Of a stretch of DNA of 38,702 nucleotides, positions 9,449 to 17,480 are shown in pieces. The DNA comes from Epilithonimonas bovis DSM 19482 (GTDB lineage Bacteria; Bacteroidota; Bacteroidia; Flavobacteriales; Weeksellaceae): NCBI RefSeq assembly GCF_900108115.1, contig NZ_FTPU01000029.1:1-38702 (forward strand), in the 5' to 3' direction. Position 1 is the stretch's first letter. The number at the start of each line of letters is the position of its first letter. Under the pieces are notes generated by a model that was not told the DNA's origin, did not search any database, and was given only the letters and a program-made list of their open reading frames with translations. Both the position numbers and the translations under genes were made by a program.

Positions 9449-10300
9449 ATGAAGAAAGCAATCTTAATGACTGTTCTCATTTCGGCGCTTTCAGTCAGTC
9501 AAACAATAACAGCACAAATGCCGACACCAACACCCAATAACATCAGCCTGGAATATCAGCTGGAAAAAGAAGCGGCAGGTATTGCAGTAAGCGATGACCA
9601 CCGTGTTTTTATCGCATTGCCAAGAGGTGGAGAAAATCATCAACTGCCATCTGTGGTGGAAATGGTGGGACAAAAAATGATTGCTTTTCCGAATGAGGAG
9701 ATTAATAAAAATACCAATTCGGATTACAACAGCCATTTGGTTTCCATTCTGGGAATTACGATTTACAAAAACACACTATGGATCCTGGACCAGGGGAAAA
9801 GAGCCGGCGTTGACGGCATCCCCGATGACTCTACCAAAGTGGTTGCCGTGGATATCAACAGCAAAAAAGTCATCAAAAACATCCCGATTCCGAAACCATT
9901 TTTCAGGGAAACCATTCAGCTGAATGATCTTCGGTTTGATCCAACCCACGGGAAAGAAGGAACGATTTATATTTCCAACAATGGCTTTGCAAAACCCGAT
10001 CAGTCGCTCATTGTGATGGATGTAGCGACCGGAAAACTGCGGGAACTGTTTAAAGACATTCCGGAAGTGTCGCCCGCAAAAGGTTTTATAAGCTATGTAG
10101 ACCACAAAGAGCAAGGCTGTGTACAGTACGACCTGCATCAGGACCAGGACCAACCGGAAGTTTTCTTTTTCTACGAAAGATGGGAAAGCCGTGAGATCCT
10201 GGAGCAGCATTTGAAGACCGACCATCTCAACACCTGGGGCGACCAACAAAAAGAACTGCTAGCTGCCCCCATGGAGGTTTTTATAATGGATAAGCTTTAG
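9449..10300 (+). CDS. Chimeric protein: truncated royal-jelly-type propeller fused to an antibiotic-biosynthesis-monooxygenase-like tail
   Basis: Residues 1-23 form a signal peptide. Residues 24 to about 213 match the N-terminal half of the two upstream propeller proteins (GIAVSDDHRVFIALPRGG, WILDQGKRAGVDGIPDD, LNDLRFDPTHGKEGTIYI). The propeller similarity then stops. Residues about 219-283 (EQGCVQYDLHQDQDQPEVFF, YERWESREILEQHL, LLAAPMEVFIMDKL) match the C-terminal two thirds of YgiN/ABM-type monooxygenases. Neither domain is complete: the propeller lacks its last blades and the ABM domain lacks its first strand. An in-frame deletion joining two neighbouring genes explains this best. Function is doubtful. 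It is the last gene of the operon, 8 bp from the convergent MFS gene. Confidence 0.8.
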   Translation: MKKAILMTVLISALSVSQTITAQMPTPTPNNISLEYQLEKEAAGIAVSDDHRVFIALPRGGENHQLPSVVEMVGQKMIAFPNEEINKNTNSDYNSHLVSILGITIYKNTLWILDQGKRAGVDGIPDDSTKVVAVDINSKKVIKNIPIPKPFFRETIQLNDLRFDPTHGKEGTIYISNNGFAKPDQSLIVMDVATGKLRELFKDIPEVSPAKGFISYVDHKEQGCVQYDLHQDQDQPEVFFFYERWESREILEQHLKTDHLNTWGDQQKELLAAPMEVFIMDKL

Positions 10301-10307
10301 AAAACCG

Positions 10308-11540
10308 CTATTTCTCTTTGCCTGTTTCCCTCAGGAAGGTGCAAAGAAATATAGCGATCCCTATGGCAATAATGAAAAAGAAACAAGACTGCTGGAAAAT
10401 CGCATTTTTGTTAACCGCCATATCCAGTTTTGAAGCAAAAAGATGCGTAAACACAGGAGACAGCAATGACGTGACCCCAAAGACCAAAAAGTTGATGGCT
10501 CCTGTTGCGCTTCCTTTAACTTTATCGGGGTTGACTTCCTTAATTGTTGAATACGGCAGCATTGCCGCACCAGACCCTACGCCCATAAAAAACAGGCTCA
10601 TACCGGGCCCCATCAGGTGGGGTAAAAACGCCAGCTGCAGCAGGCAAAGAATCATTACCACCGCACCACCTGCCAACACAGGAATCCTTTTTTCAAATTT
10701 GTCGGCTAACCACCCGAACAGCGGGCAACCAATAGCCCAGCCTATCGGCACCAGCGCACAGGCCACCGTCGCCTGCCCGTGTGAGAGATGCCTGGCCTGC
10801 TCCAGGAAATCCACGCCCCATATCATGGCAAAAATAGTGGTAGGCGCAAATAATAACCCGGATGCAAAACCACAAAGCCAGCTCTGCCAGTTAGAAAAAA
10901 CAATTTTATAATTCGCCAACAGAGGTTGTTTGCGGACTTCTGTAAACTCATCAGTATTAGTCTTAGGTGTAAAAACAAAGGCCAGTACGCCTAAAACCAG
11001 TGATGATACGCCAAAAATAATCCAAAGGGAATTGTAACTGTTGCCAGATGTGAGGTAGCTGTTGCTTAGTTTTTGCCCGGCAGAACCGCCCAGCATCCCG
11101 AGCGTCTGTGTAACGCCGATGGCTGTCGCAAGATTTTTGCCCGAGAAGGCTTTGACTGCCAGGAATACCGAAGCCGGGAAAGCAATGGCCGACCCGAGGC
11201 CCTGAAGCAATCTACCAGTGTAGCCCAAAAAGTAGTTGGAACTGATGAAAAGGACACAACCCAGCGCCAAGAAGATAATGCCTATCGCCAGCGGATGCTT
11301 GGCCCCAATCCTGTCCAGCAACAATCCGGCAGCAAGGCTACCTACCGAATAGGTGATGTAATAGGCACTGATAATCGCACTGACCTCGGTGGTGCCGAGA
11401 TTGAAGTTGCCTGTCAGCTGCGGGATCATCACACTTGGCGATGAGCGCACCCCGTACTCTAACGCGTAAAACAGCAAGGCTAAAATCCAGGGAATAAAAA
11501 AAGGGCTTTTCAGAAAATTGAGTTGTTTGTTGCTGGTCAT
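10308..11540 (-). CDS. MFS transporter
   Basis: About 410 residues with twelve predicted membrane spans. The loop 2-3 signature GLLLDRIGAKHPLAIG and the GRLLQGLGSAIAFPASVFLA helix are typical of the major facilitator superfamily, and the central loop (KTNTDEFTEVRKQPLL) divides the two six-helix halves. The second half repeats the signature as LFGWLADKFEKRIPVLAGG. The start at MTSNKQLNFLKSPF is preferred; an in-frame ATG at 11564 adds eight residues. It converges on the metabolic operon, which has no transporter of its own, so it could carry the pathway's substrate, but its orientation implies separate transcription. The substrate is unknown. Confidence 0.9.
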   Translation of the reverse strand: MTSNKQLNFLKSPFFIPWILALLFYALEYGVRSSPSVMIPQLTGNFNLGTTEVSAIISAYYITYSVGSLAAGLLLDRIGAKHPLAIGIIFLALGCVLFISSNYFLGYTGRLLQGLGSAIAFPASVFLAVKAFSGKNLATAIGVTQTLGMLGGSAGQKLSNSYLTSGNSYNSLWIIFGVSSLVLGVLAFVFTPKTNTDEFTEVRKQPLLANYKIVFSNWQSWLCGFASGLLFAPTTIFAMIWGVDFLEQARHLSHGQATVACALVPIGWAIGCPLFGWLADKFEKRIPVLAGGAVVMILCLLQLAFLPHLMGPGMSLFFMGVGSGAAMLPYSTIKEVNPDKVKGSATGAINFLVFGVTSLLSPVFTHLFASKLDMAVNKNAIFQQSCFFFIIAIGIAIFLCTFLRETGKEK

Positions 11541-12022
11541 AACAGAAATTATAATGTGTCCCAATGGGCATCTTGAGCCATAGAGGCTAGTAAAATGTGA
11601 TATTAGAGAAAATGCTTTGCCAAAAAAAGCAATCGAAAAAAAATATCCCTAAACATGACAATTATCATTACATCGCCACCCATCAATCAACCACCATCAC
11701 TGTTTATCAATTTGGCAATAATAGACCGGATTATTAAGAATGATACAATGGTAAAAACAAATCCCATCCATGAACTATCCATGGCTTTGGTATGGCTTTA
11801 CTATGGCTTTGCTATGAATGGAGAATCCTTAAAGGATGGCTTGCTATTTTGGGAAAACTGAAAAATCCTGAATTAATGGGCTTTCCCGGTGAAAGGTTTT
11901 CTGTACCTGAAACCTAGCTATCGTCTGGAAAAGCCTATGCGAGGATCCGGGCATGTTGTGAAAATTACGAATTTGATAATTGAGATTGAGGGGAGAGTTA
12001 CCCGTATACTACCTTTCCAGGG
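11541..12022. other. Gene-poor stretch with 11-bp tandem repeats and an unrecognised ORF remnant
   Basis: No convincing gene lies between the MFS start and the small ORF at 12076. Three copies of an 11-bp unit (ATGGCTTTGGT-like) occur at 11781-11813. An open frame at 11877-12059 (40 codons if begun at the ATG at 11937) reads protein-like (GHVVKITNLIIEIEG, RVTRILPFQG) but has no recognised family. Its last nine codons and stop lie inside the stray CRISPR repeat at 12033, so it is probably a gene remnant or chance ORF. Confidence 0.4.
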
Positions 12023-12030
12023 TAGTTTTG
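12023..12030 (+). promoter_or_regulatory. Candidate -7 promoter box TAGTTTTG upstream of the small hydrophobic ORF
   Basis: TAGTTTTG fits the Bacteroidota -7 consensus TAnnTTTG exactly. A start site about seven bases downstream would fall inside the stray CRISPR repeat at 12033-12062, so the 5' leader of the small ORF would be made mostly of repeat sequence. No good -33 TTTG is visible at the usual distance, so confidence is moderate. Confidence 0.4.
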
Positions 12031-12032
12031 TT

Positions 12033-12062
12033 ATTTCAATTCAAGTATTGTGCGATTAAAAG
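12033..12062 (-). repeat. Orphan perfect CRISPR repeat, 3.3 kb outside the array
   Basis: All 30 bases match the repeat of the array at 15323-15984, in the same orientation and with G at position 20, as in array repeats 3-7. It stands alone between the MFS gene and the 61-residue ORF. Read on the minus (crRNA) strand it ends in the expected handle ATTGAAAT. Confidence 0.95.
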
Positions 12063-12075
12063 AAATAGAAATAAA

Positions 12076-12261
12076 ATGACAAATTTATTAAAAGCATATT
12101 TCAATTCAAGGATTGTAGGTGCTTTTATAGGTGGTGCAATCGGAACATATGTCCTCGGCTGGGGTGATGTAGACTCTTTTTGGAGCCCAAGAAGTTGGCT
12201 ATTGGCCATTGGTGGCTCAGTACTATTATTATTTATTTACAGTATGCTCACCAAAAAGTAA
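12076..12261 (+). CDS. 61-residue hydrophobic membrane protein beginning inside a CRISPR-like unit
   Basis: The ORF encodes two likely membrane helices (IVGAFIGGAIGTYVLGW and WLLAIGGSVLLLFIYSML) separated by a short polar turn containing DVDSFWSPRS, and ends in KK. It is followed directly by a strong terminator at 12299-12327, so it is probably a real transcription unit. A longer in-frame start at 11980 is possible, but the ATG at 12076 gives a cleaner protein. The start codon is inside the 35-bp interval between a perfect and a degenerate CRISPR repeat, and codons 8-16 lie in the degenerate repeat. No family is recognised. Small hydrophobic proteins of this size are common among type I toxins, but that role is inference. 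Confidence 0.6.
   Translation: MTNLLKAYFNSRIVGAFIGGAIGTYVLGWGDVDSFWSPRSWLLAIGGSVLLLFIYSMLTKK
12098..12126 (-). repeat. Degenerate CRISPR repeat overlapping the 61-residue ORF
   Basis: It begins exactly 65 bp after the start of the orphan perfect repeat, leaving a 35-bp spacer-length interval (12063-12097). The first 13 bases (ATTTCAATTCAAG) are identical to the array repeat and 20 of the first 22 match the A-type repeat; the rest has diverged. On the crRNA strand the 5' handle (ATTGAAAT) and the short CAA/TTG stem are kept, so a Cas6-like cut could still release a crRNA-like RNA. The bases encode residues 8-16 of the small ORF. Confidence 0.8.
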
Positions 12262-12298
12262 ATTCAACAATAATAAATTTTTTTTACATTTTATTGCA

Positions 12299-12327
12299 AA
12301 AGCATCAGGTTTTATGATGCTTTTTTA
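12299..12327 (+). terminator. Rho-independent terminator after the 61-residue ORF
   Basis: The stem AAGCATCA / TGATGCTT with a GGTTTTA loop is followed by a run of six T. It lies about 40 bp after the stop codon. Confidence 0.85.
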
Positions 12328-12339
12328 AATATTAAATTA

Positions 12340-12347
12340 TATATTTG
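12340..12347 (+). promoter_or_regulatory. -7 promoter box TATATTTG of the metalloprotease gene
   Basis: TATATTTG matches TAnnTTTG exactly and lies 22 bp before the start codon at 12370, directly after the preceding terminator. Confidence 0.6.
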
Positions 12348-12369
12348 AAATGTCAAAAATTTATTAATA

Positions 12370-15255
12370 ATGAAGAAAATCTTTACTACTCTCCTTTCTT
12401 TTGGGATGGTGGCTGGTGCATTAGCTCAGTGGACACCTACAGCAATGAAAGGTGAAAATCTACGGCAAAATGGAGCAACCAAGTTTTATTCTTTGGATGT
12501 TAACGCTATTCGCGCACAATTGCAAAATGCCCAACTTACAGGGAAGGACAGCAAACCAGTAATCATTAGTGTACCAACTTTAAATGGTAAAATTGAAAGA
12601 TTTAAAGTCTACAGTTTACCTGTAGTGGTGCAATCTTTGGCAGACAGATACCAATTGGGATCTTATGTAGGAACTGGAGTTGATGATCCAGAAAAGTACA
12701 TCAGATTCTCTGTAGCTCCAGACGATTTCCAGTCGATGATCATTAAAAATGGCGTTTATGAATTTGTAGAACCACAAAACAAAGAAAAAACGGTTTATGG
12801 GGTCCATCCAAAGACCAACAAAACCAGTGGAGCAAGCGGATCTTGGCTTTGTAATAGTACCGAGCCTCTTGTAACAAAAAAGGAAATAGAAAAGCTTGCA
12901 AATGGTTCTAACTTTACCAACAGTGCAACCGATTTTTCCAAAGCATCTGATAAAAAATATAGAACGATGCGCCTTGCGATGTCTGTAAATGGTGAATATA
13001 CAGCGTATCATGGCGGTACTGTTGCTGGGGCTTTGACAGCTATTAATGCGACTTTAACCCGTTGTAACGGAATTTTTGAAAATGATTTTGCACTGCATTT
13101 GATTTTACAGGATTTTCCCTCTGTGATTTATACAGATGCTAGTACAGATCCCTATTCTACGAATTTGAACGAATGGAATCAGCAATTACAAACTACATTG
13201 ACAACTAATGTTGGAAATGATAATTATGACATCGGTCACATGTTTGGTGCTTCTGGCGGTGGTGGTAACGCTGGCTGTATTGGGTGTGTGTGTATTAATC
13301 CAACCACGACTACTCCATTAGGAAAAGGATCTGGAATTACTTCACCAGCAGATGGTATCCCAAAAGGAGACAACTTTGACGTAGATTTTGTAGCCCACGA
13401 AATGGGTCATCAATTAGGTGCTAACCATACTTTTTCTATGAGCCTAGAAGGAAAAGGTCAAAATGTGGAGCCTGGATCAGGATCTACCATTATGGGATAT
13501 GCAGGTATCACTGGTGCGACGGATGTTCAGGCACATTCAGATCCATACTTTCATATCAACAGTATTATACAGGTACAGGACAATCTTACTTCTAAAACCT
13601 GTGATATTGAGACGGCAGTAGCAAATCAGCCACCAGTAATTGTTGCTATGCCAGACATAACCATTCCTAAGAGTACTGCTTTCGTATTAACCGCGCAGGC
13701 AACTGATGCGGAAGGAAACCCTATTACATATTGCTGGGAACAAACCGATAGTGCAACTTCTACGACCAGTACAAGCAATTTAGGGAACAATACCAATGGA
13801 CCTACATTCAGATCTTGGAATCCTACAACTGAACCAGTTAGATATTTTCCAAAACTTAGTACTGTTCTTGCAGGAAACTTAAAAAGCACTACAGATTGGG
13901 AAGCTGTTTCTACAGTTGCAAGAACAACCAATTATAAAGTAACGGTACGAGACAATAATCCCGACAAGACACAACAACAAACTCAATATGGCACTCAAAG
14001 AGTTGTTGTAGGAACTGCGGGACCATTTAAGGTGACATCTAACAAGGTTTACAACAATGTTGTAGCTGCTTTCACTTGGAATCCAGTGGGAACAACTGCT
14101 GCGCCATATAATGTAGCGAATGTAAAAATAGATTACACCACTGATAATGGTAATACTTGGACTGTTTTAGCAGCATCTACTCCTAATGATGGAACAGAGG
14201 AACTGAACTTTAATACGTTCGCTACCAATTCTCAACTTACAATAAGAGTTTCCGCTTTAGGTAATGTTTTCTACGCTGTTGGAAAAGTTACAGTTTCTGA
14301 AATGATGAATTGTAATGGAACAGCTCCAGCTGGTCTTGCAGCTTCAGAGATTAGTCAGACCGGTGCAAAAATAGATTGGGATGCTGTAGCTAATGCCACT
14401 TATACATTAAGATATAAAAAAGCTGCTGATACCAACTGGACAGAGGTTAACAATCTTACAACTAATACTTATACGATTTCTGGATTGGTATTAAGTACAG
14501 CTTATGATGTGAGTGTAGCTAACGTTTGTAGTGGATCAACTGGTGCTTACGCCACCACTAATTTTACAACAAAAGAAATTGAATATTGCACTGCGGGAGC
14601 AACTTCTACAAGTGATGAGAAAATATCAAATGTAACTTTTGCAAACATTAATAATAATTCTACTTCTACAGCAGGATATGAAGACTTTACTGCTGTTACA
14701 GGAAATGTAAATGCTGGTCAGACTTACAATTTTTCAGCATCATTTTCCGGAGCTTCTTATGATGAGGACCAAGTGTTAGTATGGATAGACCTAAACCAAG
14801 ATGGTGATTTTGATGATGCTGGTGAGGGAGTATTGGTAACAACTGCAAAGAAATCTCCATGGACAGGAAGTATTGCAATACCTGCTACTGCAAAAATAGG
14901 ACAAACAAGAATGAGAGTACGTCTTCACGATTCTACATCAGGACCTAACGCTACTCCTTGTGGTACATCCGATTATGGACAGGTAGAAGATTATACTCTG
15001 AACGTTGGTCAGCTAGCCGTTTCTGATGTTAAGAAAAACTCGGTAAATGTGTATCCTAACCCAGCAAAAGATATCATTAATATTTCTAATGTATCTTCAA
15101 AAGCTCAGTTCGAGATCTATTCGGTTGGTGGTCAATTGGTAAACCAAGGAATAACAGACGGAAAAGTGAATGTTTCTAAATTAACAAAAGGCGTTTACAT
15201 CTTAACTGTCGAATCTAACGGAGAGAAATCTCAAACTAAATTCATCAAGAATTAA
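12370..15255 (+). CDS. Secreted zinc metalloprotease (reprolysin-like, HExxHxxGxxH) with Fn3, GEVED and T9SS sorting domains
   Basis: The 961-residue protein begins with a signal peptide (MKKIFTTLLSFGMVAGALAQ) and a propeptide of about 180 residues. The catalytic domain (about 195-420) has the zinc motif VAHEMGHQLGANHTF and the downstream methionine turn STIMGYAGI, as in metzincins of the M12B/reprolysin type. A beta-sandwich linker and a fibronectin III domain (about 655-735) follow. A GEVED domain comes next (about 740-880, with VLVWIDLNQDGDFDDAGEG). The type A T9SS sorting domain closes the protein (VYPNPAKDIINISN ... GVYILTVESNG). It should be exported by Sec, moved across the outer membrane by the type IX system and anchored or released. 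It is a complete monocistronic gene. Confidence 0.93.
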   Translation: MKKIFTTLLSFGMVAGALAQWTPTAMKGENLRQNGATKFYSLDVNAIRAQLQNAQLTGKDSKPVIISVPTLNGKIERFKVYSLPVVVQSLADRYQLGSYVGTGVDDPEKYIRFSVAPDDFQSMIIKNGVYEFVEPQNKEKTVYGVHPKTNKTSGASGSWLCNSTEPLVTKKEIEKLANGSNFTNSATDFSKASDKKYRTMRLAMSVNGEYTAYHGGTVAGALTAINATLTRCNGIFENDFALHLILQDFPSVIYTDASTDPYSTNLNEWNQQLQTTLTTNVGNDNYDIGHMFGASGGGGNAGCIGCVCINPTTTTPLGKGSGITSPADGIPKGDNFDVDFVAHEMGHQLGANHTFSMSLEGKGQNVEPGSGSTIMGYAGITGATDVQAHSDPYFHINSIIQVQDNLTSKTCDIETAVANQPPVIVAMPDITIPKSTAFVLTAQATDAEGNPITYCWEQTDSATSTTSTSNLGNNTNGPTFRSWNPTTEPVRYFPKLSTVLAGNLKSTTDWEAVSTVARTTNYKVTVRDNNPDKTQQQTQYGTQRVVVGTAGPFKVTSNKVYNNVVAAFTWNPVGTTAAPYNVANVKIDYTTDNGNTWTVLAASTPNDGTEELNFNTFATNSQLTIRVSALGNVFYAVGKVTVSEMMNCNGTAPAGLAASEISQTGAKIDWDAVANATYTLRYKKAADTNWTEVNNLTTNTYTISGLVLSTAYDVSVANVCSGSTGAYATTNFTTKEIEYCTAGATSTSDEKISNVTFANINNNSTSTAGYEDFTAVTGNVNAGQTYNFSASFSGASYDEDQVLVWIDLNQDGDFDDAGEGVLVTTAKKSPWTGSIAIPATAKIGQTRMRVRLHDSTSGPNATPCGTSDYGQVEDYTLNVGQLAVSDVKKNSVNVYPNPAKDIINISNVSSKAQFEIYSVGGQLVNQGITDGKVNVSKLTKGVYILTVESNGEKSQTKFIKN

Positions 15256-15274
15256 TCAATAATTCTATCAATAG

Positions 15275-15308
15275 AAAACCCCGAATAATATTCGGGGTTT
15301 TGTTTTTT
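15275..15308 (+). terminator. Rho-independent terminator of the metalloprotease gene
   Basis: The stem AAAACCCCGAATA / TATTCGGGGTTTT is followed by G and a run of T. It lies 20 bp after the metalloprotease stop, and the stem also works for minus-strand transcripts coming from the CRISPR array. Confidence 0.9.
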
Positions 15309-15322
15309 TATGACGGCCGACG

Positions 15323-15984
15323 ATTTCAATTCAAGTATTGTACGATTAAAAGATGATATTGCAATAATTGTAATGATGACGTTACCATAATTTCAATTCA
15401 AGTATTGTACTTCCAGGCTTTCATCCTCATTTCAATTCAAGTATTGTGCGATTAAAAGCATAATACCGGAGGTGATAAACTGAAAAATTCCTTCATTTCA
15501 ATTCAAGTATTGTGCGATTAAAAGTTTCGCCAATAATATTTCATTTACACCTAATACCACATTTCAATTCAAGTATTGTGCGATTAAAAGTTTTCTGGCT
15601 TGAGTTACGTTGCTGATATCCATCAATTTCAATTCAAGTATTGTGCGATTAAAAGCGCCATCTTCGTAAAAAGTTTACAGATTATGTACAAAATTTCAAT
15701 TCAAGTATTGTGCGATTAAAAGAAATCTGAGAATTGCTCAGGAGATCGATGAGATGTATTTCAATTCAAGTATTGTACGATTAAAAGTAAAATTCTGAAC
15801 TGTTAGTTTTTGAGGTGCTCCTTATTTCAATTCAAGTATTGTACGATTAAAAGCGGGGGCTTTAGCTGGCGGATTGTGTGGGTATTACCTATTTCAATTC
15901 AAGTATTGTACGATTAAAAGCAGGCAGAATACCATTATGTCAATCCCGTTGGGAATTTCAATTCAAGTATTGTACGATTAAAAG
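15323..15984 (-). CRISPR. CRISPR array: 11 repeats of 30 bp, 10 spacers, transcribed on the minus strand
   Basis: Repeats start at 15323, 15390, 15429, 15495, 15561, 15626, 15693, 15758, 15824, 15891 and 15955. Nine spacers are 34-37 bp. The unit starting at 15390 is damaged: 21 bp of repeat and 18 bp of spacer remain. Each repeat opens with ATTTCAATTCAAG on the plus strand and closes with CGATTAAAAG. Read on the minus strand it ends in the handle ATTGAAAT typical of Cas6-processed type I-B crRNA. Position 20 is A in repeats 1, 2 and 8-11 and G in repeats 3-7. The leader end is on the right, next to cas2, so 15955 is the newest repeat and the damaged unit is at the old end. Confidence 0.97.
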
Positions 15985-16191
15985 CCGTGCTTTCGACGAC
16001 TAAAAAAACGCCTTTTTAAGGTGTATTGTGCTGTAAAAATAATAAAAAAAAGGATGCAAAAATTGTCGACCTCCGATAAACGGTTTTTACCGGACTTTCG
16101 ACAACCTTCTCCGGGCTGCTTCTATAAAGGTTTGTTTATTTTTTCGATAAGTCAAAGAACTCCGTTCCCGTATCAAGATACGATTCGACAA
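15985..16191 (-). promoter_or_regulatory. CRISPR leader region between cas2 and the array
   Basis: This AT-rich 207-bp non-coding region lies on the leader side of the first repeat. On the minus strand it carries a motif GTTGTCGAAA at 16096-16105, GTTGTCGAAT at 16183-16192 and GTCGTCGAAA at 15991-16000. A plus-strand ORF at 16021-16209 lies across it and is not convincing. The array promoter should be here, although no exact TAnnTTTG box is visible. A short imperfect palindrome (ACGCCTTTTTAAGGTGT) lies about 24 bp from the first repeat. Confidence 0.7.
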
Positions 16192-16455
16192 CTACAAAAA
16201 ATTGTCTAAATCATTTTTTTCATTGCCTACTACTTCTTTTTCCAGCCATTTTTCGTTCCGGCTTTTGAAAACAATTAAGCTGTCGGTTTCAATGTCCATA
16301 ATTTCTCTGGCCTTAAACTGCAGTTCTTTTAATTTTACTTCGGTGATAGCCCCTTCAAAAACAGAATTCTGAATCCAGTTCAGGTATTGCCTACACAGTT
16401 TAAGCATTTTCCCGACCCGTTTTTCCCCGATGTCGTATACCAAAATCACATACAT
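16192..16455 (-). CDS. cas2: CRISPR adaptation endonuclease-like protein Cas2
   Basis: The 87-residue protein starts MYVILVYDIGEKRVGKMLKL, the beta-1 strand and aspartate of Cas2, followed by CRQYLNWIQNSVFEG, the conserved helix and FEG strand. Cas2 dimerises and bridges two Cas1 dimers to insert new spacers. The gene follows cas1 with no gap (16455/16456) and ends at the leader. Length is normal. Confidence 0.97.
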   Translation of the reverse strand: MYVILVYDIGEKRVGKMLKLCRQYLNWIQNSVFEGAITEVKLKELQFKAREIMDIETDSLIVFKSRNEKWLEKEVVGNEKNDLDNFL

Positions 16456-17460
16456 CTACCACCAGGTTTTAAAAGGTTTGTACTCTTCCATATTAAGCAA
16501 ATGTTTGGTAAGTTTGTAGCATTCCAGTTTCACCAGGTGCTTGTAAGTTACGCTGCGTTTCAGTGAGCGGTGCTTAATGGTTTCATTCAGCCGCTCCTCA
16601 AATGCCCTTACGAAAATTTTGCGGGCAGCATCCTTCAATACAACTCCGTTCATTTGAACATCAAAATCCCTGGCCTGAATTTCCTTTTTATTCAGCACCC
16701 GGAAAATTACCCTGTCTACCAAAATAGGTTTGAAAATCTCTGCTAAATCCAGGGCTAAGGAATATCTTCTGTAGCCGGGCTCGTGCAGAAAACTGATGGT
16801 AGGATTCATTTGGGTATGGTAAATCTGGCCGAGGCATAACGTATAGCACATCATGTTTCCAAAAGACACCAAGGCATTGACTTCGTTTTTGGGAGGCTGT
16901 TTGCTGCGGCCGTTCATCGCAAAATCATTGAGAATTACATCAAAGGCATCGTAATAGATCTGCCGTATATTCCCCTCAATCCCCATCAGTTCGTCAATGG
17001 CTTTTGTTTCCGGGATGGCGCCTGAAAATCCGGAAATGGTATCAATATAAGGTTGAACTTCTTTGCCTCTGGATTGGTAATACTTCAGGTTTTTAATGAT
17101 GTTAAAAGCAGCACCTTCCACCAATTTTTGCGCAATGACCTGGCGTTTGGATTTTGATAAATAATGCTTGGTCTGTTCGATCTGCATTTTGCCGGCCAGT
17201 AGATATTCTTTTGGCTGGAAACTTCCCGTGTAATGTTCATAATAATCGAAGAAATGTACAGTAATGCCCATTTTCCCCAAGAAATTATACAATGCGCTGT
17301 TGGCATCGAGGGCTCCGAAGCAGAATAATTCCGACACACCTTCTACAGGGATGTATTTTGGCTGCCCCTCGGTACCGTTTTCATCTACAGGGGTAAATTT
17401 CAGGGTATTGTTTTTGCGGGACATTCTGCCGGGATTGAAGAGGTAGTAGGTTTTTTTCAT
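16456..17460 (-). CDS. cas1: CRISPR integrase Cas1
   Basis: The 334-residue protein has the Cas1 layout. The N-terminal beta domain contains SRKNNTLKFTPVDENG and VEGVSELFCFGALDANS. The helical catalytic domain holds the metal ligands: Glu in LMGIEGNIRQIYYDAF, His in SFLHEPGYRRYSLALDL, and the acidic cluster LAEIFKPILVDRVIF. It makes the integrase complex with Cas2. The normal upstream partner cas4 lies 780 bp away, separated by a transposase gene and a minisatellite, so its old operon link is broken and it may need its own promoter. Confidence 0.97.
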   Translation of the reverse strand: MKKTYYLFNPGRMSRKNNTLKFTPVDENGTEGQPKYIPVEGVSELFCFGALDANSALYNFLGKMGITVHFFDYYEHYTGSFQPKEYLLAGKMQIEQTKHYLSKSKRQVIAQKLVEGAAFNIIKNLKYYQSRGKEVQPYIDTISGFSGAIPETKAIDELMGIEGNIRQIYYDAFDVILNDFAMNGRSKQPPKNEVNALVSFGNMMCYTLCLGQIYHTQMNPTISFLHEPGYRRYSLALDLAEIFKPILVDRVIFRVLNKKEIQARDFDVQMNGVVLKDAARKIFVRAFEERLNETIKHRSLKRSVTYKHLVKLECYKLTKHLLNMEEYKPFKTWW

Positions 17461-17480
17461 GGGTTATTTATTTTGATAGA

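Noticed and set aside
11971-12000. Possible third repeat copy one period left of the orphan repeat
   Set aside because: Only ATTT and ATTG match, and the distance is off by three bases.
16021-16209. 62-codon plus-strand ORF in the leader
   Set aside because: It lies in the CRISPR leader, has no coding features and runs against the cas genes.
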